DNA from: Nocardioides soli
Lineage (GTDB): Bacteria > Actinomycetota > Actinomycetes > Propionibacteriales > Nocardioidaceae
Direction: 5' to 3'
Assembly (NCBI RefSeq): GCF_014191495.1
Contig: NZ_JACHWR010000001.1
Span: 1,302,001 to 1,366,000, forward strand
DNA: 64,000 nt
The position numbers and the translations under genes were made by a program. Positions 7,784 to 16,441 of this stretch are shown one piece after another. The notes under the pieces are model-generated. The model had not been told where the DNA came from. It saw only the letters and a list, made by a program, of their open reading frames with translations, and searched no databases. Position 1 is the stretch's first letter. Each line of letters starts with the position of its first letter.

Positions 7784-8968
7784 TCACTCACTCTCGTTTC
7801 CGAGGTCGCCACGGAACCACGAGGCGGCGTGCCGCGCGCGCTCGAGGCAGTCGTCGAGGTCGTCGCCGTAGGCGTTGACGTGGCCGACCTTGCGGCCGGG
7901 CCGCAGCTCCTTGCCGTAGAGGTGCACCCGCAGGTGGGGATCGCGCGCGAGCGCGTGCGGGTAGCCGTCGTAGAGGCGGCCGACGCCCGCGTCGGGGCCG
8001 CCGAGGATGTTGACCATCACCGTCCACCGGGCCCGCGGCTCCGGCGCCCCGAGCGGCAGGTCGAGCACGGCGCGCAGGTGGTTCTCGAACTGCGAGGTGA
8101 CGGCGCCGTCCTGGGTCCAGTGCCCGGTGTTGTGCGGGCGCATCGCGAGCTCGTTGACGAGGATCCGGCCGTCGTCGGTCTCGAACAGCTCGACCGCGAG
8201 CACGCCCGTCACGTCGAGCGCGCCGGCGATCCGCAGCGCGATCTCCTGCGCCCGGCCCGCGAGCTCAGGTGACAGGTCGGGCGCCGGCGCGATCACCTCG
8301 TGGCAGATGCCGTCCTTCTGCGTCGAGGCGACGACGGGGTACGCCGCGGCCTGACCGCTGGGCGAGCGGGCGACGAGCGCGGAGAGCTCGCGCCGGAAGT
8401 CGACGAGCTCCTCGGCGATGATCCGCACGCCCGACGTGGTCGCGGCCGCGAACGCCTCCGCACCGACCTTCTCCAGCTCGGCGGCGTCCCGCACGAACCA
8501 CACGCCCTTGCCGTCGTACCCGCCTCGGGTCGTCTTGAGCACGCACGGGAAGCCGAAGTCCTCGACCTCGGCGGCGGACGTGACGATCGCGTTGCGCGGG
8601 CACGGCACGTCGAGGGCCGCGAGCCGCTCGCGCATCACGCCCTTGTCCTGGGCGTGCACGAGCGCCTCGGGTCCGGGCCGCACGGCGACGCCGTCGGCCT
8701 CGAGGGCGTGCAGGTGCTCGGTCGGCACGTGCTCGTGGTCGAAGGTGACGACCGGGCAGCCCGCGGTCACCTCGCGCAGCGTCGTGAGGTCGCGGTAGTC
8801 GCCGACCGTGTGGTCGGGGATCACCTGGGCGGCCGAGACGCCCTCGGCCTCGGCCAGCAGGCGGAGCGGCAGCCCCATCGCGGCAGCCGGCTCGGCCATC
8901 ATCCGGGCCAGCTGTCCGCCGCCGATCACGGCGAGAGTGGGCGCGAGGGGCGGGGCGGGCTCGGGCAC
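7784..8968 (-). CDS. purK: 5-(carboxyamino)imidazole ribonucleotide synthase
   Basis: PurK, an ATP-grasp enzyme that carboxylates AIR with bicarbonate to N5-CAIR, the substrate of PurE. It is 394 residues long with the N-terminal [19 protein letters not shown] motif, the central ATP-grasp [19 protein letters not shown], and the C-terminal [30 protein letters not shown] metal-binding segment, followed by VMVNILGG. All are family hallmarks. It is directly followed by purE with a 1-bp gap. A first-frame overlap with the repeat region does not occur. Confidence 0.96.
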   Translation of the reverse strand: MPEPAPPLAPTLAVIGGGQLARMMAEPAAAMGLPLRLLAEAEGVSAAQVIPDHTVGDYRDLTTLREVTAGCPVVTFDHEHVPTEHLHALEADGVAVRPGPEALVHAQDKGVMRERLAALDVPCPRNAIVTSAAEVEDFGFPCVLKTTRGGYDGKGVWFVRDAAELEKVGAEAFAAATTSGVRIIAEELVDFRRELSALVARSPSGQAAAYPVVASTQKDGICHEVIAPAPDLSPELAGRAQEIALRIAGALDVTGVLAVELFETDDGRILVNELAMRPHNTGHWTQDGAVTSQFENHLRAVLDLPLGAPEPRARWTVMVNILGGPDAGVGRLYDGYPHALARDPHLRVHLYGKELRPGRKVGHVNAYGDDLDDCLERARHAASWFRGDLGNESE

Positions 8969-8990
8969 ACCCGCAGCCTAGGCGACGTCT

Positions 8991-9314
8991 TCAGAGCGGC
9001 TGCCGGTGGTCCTGGGTCTCGAAACGCAGGCCCTGACCGCGGATCGTCGTGATCAGGAAGGGCTCCCGGGCATCATCGCCGAGCTTGCGGCGTACCCAGC
9101 CCAGGTGCACGTCGATGGTCTTCGACGAGGTCCAGAACGTCGTCTCCCAGACCTCCTCCATCAGCTCGGCCCGGCTGACGATGGTGCCGGCGTGCCGCAT
9201 CAGGCAGTGCACGAGGTCGAACTCCTTGCGCGACAGGGTGATCTCCTGATCCCCTCGCCACGCGCGACGTTCGTCGGGGTCGAGCCGGATGCCCTGCACC
9301 TCGATCACCTGCAC
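8991..9314 (-). CDS. Stand-alone winged-helix (OmpR/PhoB-type) DNA-binding protein
   Basis: A 107-residue protein that is only the OmpR/PhoB effector domain: LSRKEFDLVHCLMRHAGTIVSRAELMEEVW (helices 1-2), TIDVHLGWVRRKLGDD (recognition helix) and FLITTIRGQGLRFE (wing). There is no receiver domain and no upstream coding sequence that could supply one; 57 bp separate its ATG from the adenylate cyclase stop. Such orphan domains occur in actinobacteria, but how they are controlled is generally unclear. A CRP-like inverted repeat lies 11 bp upstream of the start. Confidence 0.9.
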   Translation of the reverse strand: MQVIEVQGIRLDPDERRAWRGDQEITLSRKEFDLVHCLMRHAGTIVSRAELMEEVWETTFWTSSKTIDVHLGWVRRKLGDDAREPFLITTIRGQGLRFETQDHRQPL

Positions 9315-9324
9315 ACGGTAGGAA

Positions 9325-9340
9325 CGTGATGCGGATCACG
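9325..9340. promoter_or_regulatory. CRP-like inverted repeat CGTGAT-N4-ATCACG
   Basis: The sequence CGTGATGCGGATCACG is a perfect 6-4-6 inverted repeat and contains GTGA-N6-TCAC, the core of actinobacterial cAMP-receptor (CRP/GlxR) sites, whose consensus is TGTGA-N6-TCACA. It lies 11-26 bp upstream of the winged-helix gene and 32 bp downstream of an adenylate cyclase gene. Binding by a CRP protein is inference; no CRP gene is in this window. Confidence 0.45.
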
Positions 9341-9371
9341 GGGTGGATTCGGTGAATTTCCTCGGGTTTGG

Positions 9372-10379
9372 TCAGGCCCGGCGCACGGCCACCGGCTCGA
9401 CGATGCCGAAGCCGCGGACCGGGCGGGCGGGCAGCCGCCGGGTCTCGAACTCGTCGGCGGGCAACAGCCCGGCGGTGGCCGCGTCGATGATGATCCGGTT
9501 GCGCCGGGCGACGGCGGTCAGCCGCGCGGCCAGGTTGACCGGCGGGCCGAAGACGTCGCCGAGCCGCATCACGACCGACCCGCTGGCGAGCCCGAGGCGT
9601 ACGTCGGGCATCCGCGGGTCGCGACCGACGACGTTGATGATGCCCTCCGCGATGTCGTAGGCGCGGACGGGATCGTCGCTGACGAAGAGCACCGAGTCGC
9701 CGATGCTCTTGATGACCCGGCCGCGCTGCGCGGCGACCACGTCGGCGCACCGGGACTCGAAGAGCTCGACCAGGTCGCCGATGCGGTCCTCGCTCAACCG
9801 GTTGGAGAGCGCGGTGAAGCTGACGATGTCGGCGAAGCCGACGGTGAGCTGGACCGTGTTGAGGTCCTCCTCGTTGGCCCGCAGCGCCTCGACGCGGGCG
9901 ACGGCCGCCGCGAGATGCCGGCGCCACACGTAGATCAGCAGCTCCTCGAACGGCGCGCTGAGGTCGTCGACGAGGCGCAGCGCCGAGACCGTGCGGCTGT
10001 CGGTGCCCTCCGGGTCGCCGGCCAGCTCCTCGACGCGGGTGACCAGCGTCGAGACCTCCCAGTCGGCGAGCCGGGCCATGGTCTGGCCGACGGCGCGGGT
10101 CAGGTTCAGCGCCAGGTCGAAGTCGACCGCGCCCGACCGCACGATGGCCAGCATCGACGACAACGCCTCGGCGTCGGCGTCGGTGAACGCGGTCTCGAGG
10201 CCGTGCTCCGGGAAGCCCAGCGCCCGCCAGAGCCGGCGCGCCTCCTCGATCGTCACCCCGGTGCGGGTCGCGATCTCCGCGGCGTTGAAGGTCGGCGCCT
10301 CGCCGAGGATCGCGCGCTCGAGGTCCTTGGGGCCCCGGCCGCCCTCGGTGGACTCGTGCGGCTGGTCAGACTCCGTCAT
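9372..10379 (-). CDS. Class III adenylate cyclase with N-terminal regulatory domain
   Basis: A soluble 335-residue cyclase. The C-terminal catalytic domain (about 175-335) holds all six canonical residues: metal Asp184 (VGFADIVSFT) and Asp228 (IGDSV), purine-selecting Lys224 and Asp275, and transition-state Asn282 and Arg286 (PPVNLAARL). This predicts ATP-specific cAMP synthesis. The N-terminal 170 residues are helical and resemble the pH-sensing autoinhibitory domain of mycobacterial Rv1264 (FTDADAEALSSMLAIVRSG and the following helices). No membrane segments are seen. Its start overlaps the PH-domain gene by 14 bases. That pH regulates this enzyme is inference from the family. Confidence 0.92.
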   Translation of the reverse strand: MTESDQPHESTEGGRGPKDLERAILGEAPTFNAAEIATRTGVTIEEARRLWRALGFPEHGLETAFTDADAEALSSMLAIVRSGAVDFDLALNLTRAVGQTMARLADWEVSTLVTRVEELAGDPEGTDSRTVSALRLVDDLSAPFEELLIYVWRRHLAAAVARVEALRANEEDLNTVQLTVGFADIVSFTALSNRLSEDRIGDLVELFESRCADVVAAQRGRVIKSIGDSVLFVSDDPVRAYDIAEGIINVVGRDPRMPDVRLGLASGSVVMRLGDVFGPPVNLAARLTAVARRNRIIIDAATAGLLPADEFETRRLPARPVRGFGIVEPVAVRRA

Positions 10380-10866
10380 GTCCGCCCGAGCGGTCGTGGA
10401 TCCTCTGGAGCATCTCGTTGACCTTCCGCTGGGTCTCCTCGACCCGCGGGATGTCGTGGAGCTTGATCGTGCCGTGCGTGCTCGCGTCCGAGATCAGCAG
10501 CGTGCCGCAGCCCAGCATCCGGTCGATCAGGCCGAACTCGTAGGCGATGTCGCTGATCCGGGCCAGCGGCATGTCGTGGCCGCGGCGCACCAGGACGCCG
10601 CTGCGGGTGATCAGCCGCCGGTCGGTGAAGGTGTACGACGCGGTCGCCCAGACGATCACCGGCCGCAGCACCCACCACACGACGGCGACCGCGACGATCG
10701 CCCACACGACGTACGCGACCCTCTGGTCCCACTGCACCTGGACGTAGGTGCCCACCGCCAGCAGCACCACCAGCAGGATCAGCGGCCACAGCAGGGCCTT
10801 GACGTGGGTGCGGGTGTCGATGACGACGCTCTCGCCGTCGTTCAGCAGTCTGCGTGAGATGGCCAC
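10366..10866 (-). CDS. Bacterial PH-domain (bPH2) membrane protein
   Basis: A 166-residue protein with two N-terminal transmembrane helices (about 24-45 and 50-70), followed by a YdbS/bPH2-type domain: SYTFTDRRLITRSGVLVRRGHDMPLARISDIAYEFG, then LLISDASTHGTIKLHDIPRVEE. bPH2 domains sit at the cytoplasmic face of the membrane; specific functions are mostly unknown. The 3' end overlaps the cyclase start by 14 bases, so the two are probably translated together, which hints that this protein could anchor or localise cyclase signalling (inference). Confidence 0.87.
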   Translation of the reverse strand: MAISRRLLNDGESVVIDTRTHVKALLWPLILLVVLLAVGTYVQVQWDQRVAYVVWAIVAVAVVWWVLRPVIVWATASYTFTDRRLITRSGVLVRRGHDMPLARISDIAYEFGLIDRMLGCGTLLISDASTHGTIKLHDIPRVEETQRKVNEMLQRIHDRSGGHDGV

Positions 10867-10892
10867 GGGCAGATCATGTCACCGATCGAGGG

Positions 10893-11696
10893 CTACCGGG
10901 CGGGGCGCACATGGACCACGTCGCCGGCGCCCACGGCGGTGGAGCCCTCCGGCCCGGCCACCACCAGCCGCCCGTCGCGGTCCACTCCGGTGGCCCGCCC
11001 GACGAGGGGATCGCCCGAGGGCAGCAGCACCCGGACGTCGCGGCCGACGGTCACGCACGCAGCGGCGTACGACGACGCGAGCCGGTCACGCGCCTGTTCG
11101 CCACCGACCTGCCAGGCGTCGTAGGCCTCGACGAGCGCGTTCAGCACCGTCGCCAGCACCTCGGTGCGGTCCGGCTCCGCGCCGCCGGCGATGGCCAGCG
11201 ACGTCGCGGTGGGCACGGGCAGCTCGTCGGCGGTGACCGACACGTTGAGACCGATCCCGACCACCGCCGCCGGTCCGGTCGGCGTGTCCACCCGCTCGAC
11301 GAGGATGCCGGCCACCTTGCGGCTCTCGCCCGAGGGGTCGCCGAGCAGGACGTCGTTGGGCCACTTCACGCCGGCGTCGTACCCCGCTCCGCGCAGCGCC
11401 TTGGCGACGGTGTGCCCGGTGAGCAACGGCAGCCAGGGCCACTCGGCCGCCGGGACGGTCGGACGCAGCACCACCGAGAACAGCAGCGCCGAGCGCGGCG
11501 GGGTCGACCAGCTGCGGTCGAGGCGACCGCGGGCCGCGGTCTGGTGCTCGGCCACGACGACCAGCCCCTCGGGAGCGCCGGCGCGGGCGCGGTCGGCGGC
11601 GACGGCGTTCGTCGACGTCACCTCGGGCAGCACCTCGACGTCCAGTCCGGTCGCGAGCGCCGCGAGGCGCCCGGCGTCGAGTGATGGGCGTCTCAT
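10893..11696 (-). CDS. birA: Biotin--[acetyl-CoA-carboxylase] ligase (BirA without HTH)
   Basis: Attaches biotin to carboxylase carrier domains via biotinyl-AMP. The 267-residue protein from ATG 11696 has TSTN (27-30), the biotin/AMP loop ARGRLDRSW (55-63), KWPNDVLL (111-118) and KVAGILVE (127-134), then a short C-terminal SH3-like domain. There is no N-terminal winged helix, so it is a group I ligase that cannot repress transcription as E. coli BirA does. It diverges from the acyl-CoA carboxylase genes, whose biotin subunit is a substrate class for it; two biotinylated enzymes (at 25.2 and 33.8 kb) lie in this window. Confidence 0.95.
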   Translation of the reverse strand: MRRPSLDAGRLAALATGLDVEVLPEVTSTNAVAADRARAGAPEGLVVVAEHQTAARGRLDRSWSTPPRSALLFSVVLRPTVPAAEWPWLPLLTGHTVAKALRGAGYDAGVKWPNDVLLGDPSGESRKVAGILVERVDTPTGPAAVVGIGLNVSVTADELPVPTATSLAIAGGAEPDRTEVLATVLNALVEAYDAWQVGGEQARDRLASSYAAACVTVGRDVRVLLPSGDPLVGRATGVDRDGRLVVAGPEGSTAVGAGDVVHVRPAR

Positions 11697-11727
11697 GGCA
11701 TCGCGGGTCACGGGCACTAGATTGGCC

Positions 11728-11745
11728 CACGGTCCCAACACCGTG
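11728..11745. promoter_or_regulatory. Inverted repeat between birA and carboxylase beta gene
   Basis: CACGGT-N6-ACCGTG is a perfect 6-bp inverted repeat in the 81-bp divergent intergenic region. Its position between birA and pccB makes it a possible operator for one or both; no promoter elements close to consensus could be assigned with confidence. The regulator is unknown. Confidence 0.4.
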
Positions 11746-11777
11746 TCAGTAGGCCTGTCGAAGAGGAGCCGACCCCC

Positions 11778-13397
<1,620 letters not shown>

Positions 13398-13462
13398 GTG
13401 GGGTCGCGAGAGCAACCCGCGGCCAGAAGCGACCGCGACCACAGGAGCAGGAGGAGCCCACG

Positions 13463-13702
13463 GTGAGTGACGAGGCATCCGCAACCCCGGAGACCGTGCC
13501 GCAGCGCCCGATGCTGCGCGTCGTCCACGGCGACGCCACGCCCGAGGAGATCGCGGCGATCGTCGCCGTGCTCGCCGCGGCCGGCGACGCCCCGTCGCCC
13601 GCGCCGCGGCGCGTGCCCGAGTGGGCGGCACACCACCGCCAGGTGCGACGCGCGCTGCCGCACGGGCCTGGTGGGTGGCGGTCCAGCGCGCTGCCACGCT
13701 GA
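13463..13702 (+). CDS. accE: Acyl-CoA carboxylase epsilon subunit
   Basis: A 79-residue protein starting at GTG 13463 behind a purine-rich AGGAGCAGGAGGAG run. It contains LRVVHGDATPEEIAAIVAVLAAA, the conserved core of actinobacterial AccE5-type epsilon subunits, which stabilise and activate the alpha-beta carboxylase complex. The Arg/Trp-rich tail is typical. It is 65 bp downstream of the beta subunit and clearly in the same transcript. Confidence 0.88.
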   Translation: MSDEASATPETVPQRPMLRVVHGDATPEEIAAIVAVLAAAGDAPSPAPRRVPEWAAHHRQVRRALPHGPGGWRSSALPR

Positions 13703-14092
13703 GGCGTCGCCGTCGCACCGGTCGACCGGCACCCCCGCTCCGGCCTGGCAACCCGTCGCGGCCGGGGCATGTGGGCCTCGGGCCAGGTAGGTCGCGGTCC
13801 AGCGCTGCCGCCCGGAGGCCGACGTCGTTTCACCGGCCGCCCGGTGAAACGGTGACGACACGCCGCACCGGCCCGGCGTGTCGCGCTCGCTTCCCCTGCC
13901 CGAGGGGCAGATGTGACCGGTCGCACCCCGGGTCGCCTTCCGAGAAATGCCGCCTAGACCACCTGGTCTGGACCATACTTGAGCCGATCTTTGGGATTTC
14001 CCGTGTGGCGTCTTGAGGCTGGCCGACCAGACTGAGCGTCACACCATGGGGGTGTCGCACGGGCGGCGCCGTAGCACGGGAGACGAGACCAC
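13703..14092 (+). other. 390-bp intergenic region upstream of glycosyltransferase
   Basis: No gene is convincing here; short open frames on both strands have only GC-biased Arg/Pro/Ala composition. From about 13945 the sequence becomes less GC-rich and holds an iterated GACCA/TGGTC element (13957-13975), a possible -10 hexamer CATACT (13974-13979), and about 110 nt of leader before the GTG at 14093. I see no hairpin followed by a T run for the carboxylase operon. Confidence 0.6.
13956..13975. promoter_or_regulatory. Iterated GACCA/TGGTC operator-like element
   Basis: Three pentamer half-sites alternate in orientation with 2-bp spacers: GACCA (13957-13961), TGGTC (13964-13968) and GACCA (13971-13975). 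The first pair extends to a perfect AGACCA-CC-TGGTCT palindrome and the second pair gives TGGTC-TG-GACCA. The TGGT...ACCA pattern is like FadR-type GntR operators. It overlaps a possible -10 box (CATACT, 13974-13979), as expected for a repressor site. The regulator is not in this window. Confidence 0.5.
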
Positions 14093-15565
14093 GTGGACGT
14101 GAACGACACGGGCACGCAGCAGTTCGCCGCGACCGGTGACGACCAGTACGTGCGACTCGCGGACCCCGATCTCGCGGCGTACGCCGACCAGTACCAGGGC
14201 GAGGTGCAGGAGCTCCCGACCTACCGGCCCACGGTCGGCTGCATCATCCCGGCCTACAACGAGGCCGAGACCATCGCCGGCGTGCTGGACTCACTGCTCC
14301 AGCAGACCCGGCTCCCCGACGTCATCCACGTCATCATCAACAACTCCTCCGACGACTCCGTCGAGATCGCCAGCCACTACGCCGGACCGCACAAGCGGAT
14401 GACGCCGACCGGCGAGCAGGAGACGGCGATCTACGTCCACGACATCGGCAAGAACCCCGACAAGAAGGTCGGCGCGCTCAACTACGGCTACTCCCTCGTC
14501 GAGACCATGGACTACCTGCTCGGCGTCGACGGCGACACCACGCCCGAGCCGGACGCCGTGCAGCACCTCGTCGACGAGATCTCGAGCGACGCCCGGATCG
14601 GCGGCATCTCCGCGATCTACTCCATCGACGACAGCGCCCTCGACGGCTGGATGTCGAAGTTCCTGATCGCCGGGCAGCGAGCCCAGTTCTCGGCGTTCAA
14701 CATGCAGAACCTGCTCAAGGGCCGCAACATGGCGGTCCTCGGCGGCCAGTTCTCCATCTTCTCCACGCAGGCGCTGCGCGACGTGCTCAAGGACAGCCAC
14801 CAGCGCACCCCCTGGGTCAACGACAGCGAGGTCGAGGACTCCCTGCTCTCGCTGCAGATCAAGAGCGCCGGCTACCTCACCAAGATCTCCGCCCGGGCCC
14901 GCGCCCACGTGGGCGGCATGACCACGCTGCGGGCGCTCGACGCCCAGCAGGTGAAGTGGAACTTCGGGGCGATCGACCTGATGTGGCCCGGCCAGCGCGG
15001 CGACACCCGCGGGCAGCCGTTCCACCCCAACCTGCGACTGCGCTGGTTCGAGCACATGTCGATGGTGCTCAACATCCTCACCCGGACGATGTTCGTGCTG
15101 CTGCTCGCGGGCTCGCTCAACATCCACGCGTTCGTGTTCAGCCCGTGGTGGCTGATCCCGCCCGCGGCCGCGATCTGGCTGAACTTCCGGGTCGCCCGGT
15201 CCATGGAGTTCGTCAACAGACGCGACTATCTCTTCGCGCTGCTGATGGTCCCGGCCGAGTCGTACATGGTGATCCGGATGGGCCACTTCATCCGGGCGTG
15301 GCTGAAGTTCTTCAGCCGCCAGCAGACCGACAACTGGGCGGCGCAGGCGAAGGCCGAGCGCGGCAAGGGCGTCGCGTGGCTCTACCCGTTCGTCGCCTTC
15401 CTGTTCATCTTCGCGGTGAGTGCGGCGATCTGGCTCCAGCTCCCGATCAGCCTGCGCTCCGACATCCTGGCGGTGGGCTGGCCCATCCTCGGAGTCATCA
15501 CCGTCCTCCAGACCGCCTGGATGATCATGAAGGCCATGCGTCGCTACCGCGGCTTCAAGGCCTGA
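14093..15565 (+). CDS. Membrane GT2 family glycosyltransferase
   Basis: A 490-residue processive-type GT2 enzyme. The GT-A domain shows VGCIIPAYNEAETIAGVLDS (about 47-66), the DxD motif in LLGVDGDTTPEP, the acceptor-site acid in WVNDSEVEDSLL, and QQVKWNFG in place of QxxRW. At least four transmembrane helices follow, from about residue 325 on (MVLNILTRTMFVLLLAGSL, WWLIPPAAAIWL, WLYPFVAFLFIFAVSAAIWL, ILGVITVLQTAWMIM). It probably builds or exports an extracellular polysaccharide; the sugar is unknown. GTG start; the lipoprotein gene downstream is 33 bp away and likely its partner. Confidence 0.9.
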   Translation: MDVNDTGTQQFAATGDDQYVRLADPDLAAYADQYQGEVQELPTYRPTVGCIIPAYNEAETIAGVLDSLLQQTRLPDVIHVIINNSSDDSVEIASHYAGPHKRMTPTGEQETAIYVHDIGKNPDKKVGALNYGYSLVETMDYLLGVDGDTTPEPDAVQHLVDEISSDARIGGISAIYSIDDSALDGWMSKFLIAGQRAQFSAFNMQNLLKGRNMAVLGGQFSIFSTQALRDVLKDSHQRTPWVNDSEVEDSLLSLQIKSAGYLTKISARARAHVGGMTTLRALDAQQVKWNFGAIDLMWPGQRGDTRGQPFHPNLRLRWFEHMSMVLNILTRTMFVLLLAGSLNIHAFVFSPWWLIPPAAAIWLNFRVARSMEFVNRRDYLFALLMVPAESYMVIRMGHFIRAWLKFFSRQQTDNWAAQAKAERGKGVAWLYPFVAFLFIFAVSAAIWLQLPISLRSDILAVGWPILGVITVLQTAWMIMKAMRRYRGFKA

Positions 15566-15598
15566 TCCCACATGCCCCACGATCCTCAGGAGCGCCGC

Positions 15599-16342
15599 AT
15601 GTCCCGCATCCACCCCCGCCCGAGTCTGCGCCGCAGCGCGGTGGCCGTCGCCGCCGCGGGCGCGCTGATGCTGACGGGGCTGACCGGCTGCTCCGCGATC
15701 GACAGCCTCACCGGCAACGACGACCCATCGGCCGCGCCGTCGGCGACGCCGACGGCGAGCGAGACGCCGTACGACTCGCAGTTCACCCGCGACGGCACGT
15801 TCCAGTCCCACATCAACATCGACAACCTCGACTTCGTGTACACGCTCTACCCGACGAAGTCGACGCCGCGCACCAACGAGTGGTACCCGAAGGGCAAGAA
15901 GTACTTCTCGTTCACCTTCCAGGCCTACGACCTCGACCGCGACCTGCGGGACCCGTTCCGGACCAAGCGCAAGGTCTACCTCGACCGGATCCGGGTCACC
16001 TCGCAGGTGGTGACGTACGACGGGTCGACGTCCGGCGAGAAGCCCTACTCCCTCGACGCCGTGGCCAAGAACGTCACCTTCGATCCCGAGCCGCTGTCGA
16101 CCAAGTACGGCATGCTGATCACCTCACCGAAGGGTGCCTTCGAGCTGCGCAACCAGGCGATCCGGCCGACGTCGATGGACACCAAGGGCCTCAACCTGTT
16201 CTTCACCGCGACCGTCTGGATGGAGCGGCGCGCCGGGACCGGGAGCTTCGTGAAGAAGAAGGTCAGCCAGAAGGTCCCGATCGCGATCTTCAAGTCCGAC
16301 CAGCCGACCCAGGCGCAGTCGATCCCGGTCGACGCCAACTGA
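15599..16342 (+). CDS. Putative secreted lipoprotein
   Basis: A 247-residue protein starting at ATG 15599 (CAGGAG upstream). It has an Arg-rich n-region, a hydrophobic core and the lipobox LTGC, giving a lipid-anchored Cys at about residue 30, followed by a Ser/Thr/Pro/Ala-rich linker. The mature domain (from about TRDGTFQSHINIDNLDFVYTLYP) is rich in beta-strand pattern and matches no family I recognise. It follows the GT2 gene, so a role in handling the polysaccharide outside the membrane is plausible but unproven. Confidence 0.8.
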   Translation: MSRIHPRPSLRRSAVAVAAAGALMLTGLTGCSAIDSLTGNDDPSAAPSATPTASETPYDSQFTRDGTFQSHINIDNLDFVYTLYPTKSTPRTNEWYPKGKKYFSFTFQAYDLDRDLRDPFRTKRKVYLDRIRVTSQVVTYDGSTSGEKPYSLDAVAKNVTFDPEPLSTKYGMLITSPKGAFELRNQAIRPTSMDTKGLNLFFTATVWMERRAGTGSFVKKKVSQKVPIAIFKSDQPTQAQSIPVDAN

Positions 16343-16356
16343 GCCGGCCCACCGGT

Positions 16357-16428
16357 TGTAACGCCGGGTTACTGCCTGTTCCCACGGTGTTGCAACACGG
16401 TGGGAAGAGCGGATAACCCGGCGTTACA
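16357..16428. repeat. 72-bp concentric palindrome between convergent genes
   Basis: The outer arms TGTAACGCCGGGTTA (16357-16371) and TAACCCGGCGTTACA (16414-16428) are perfect 15-bp inverted repeats. Inside lies a 28-bp palindrome (16379-16406) with core GTGTTGCAACAC, broken only by one symmetric G/G pair. Both share the same centre (16392.5), with 7-nt spacers on each side. It lies exactly between the lipoprotein and response-regulator genes, which converge, so it could be a bidirectional terminator. The symmetry and lack of a T run also allow a protein-binding or recombination site. Confidence 0.92.
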
Positions 16429-16441
16429 TGCGCGTCGAGCG

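Noticed and set aside
13703..14092. Possible small minus-strand gene in the intergenic region (for example the 76-codon frame at 13830-14060).
   Set aside because: No ribosome-binding site, no recognisable protein features, and it would run through the operator-like element.
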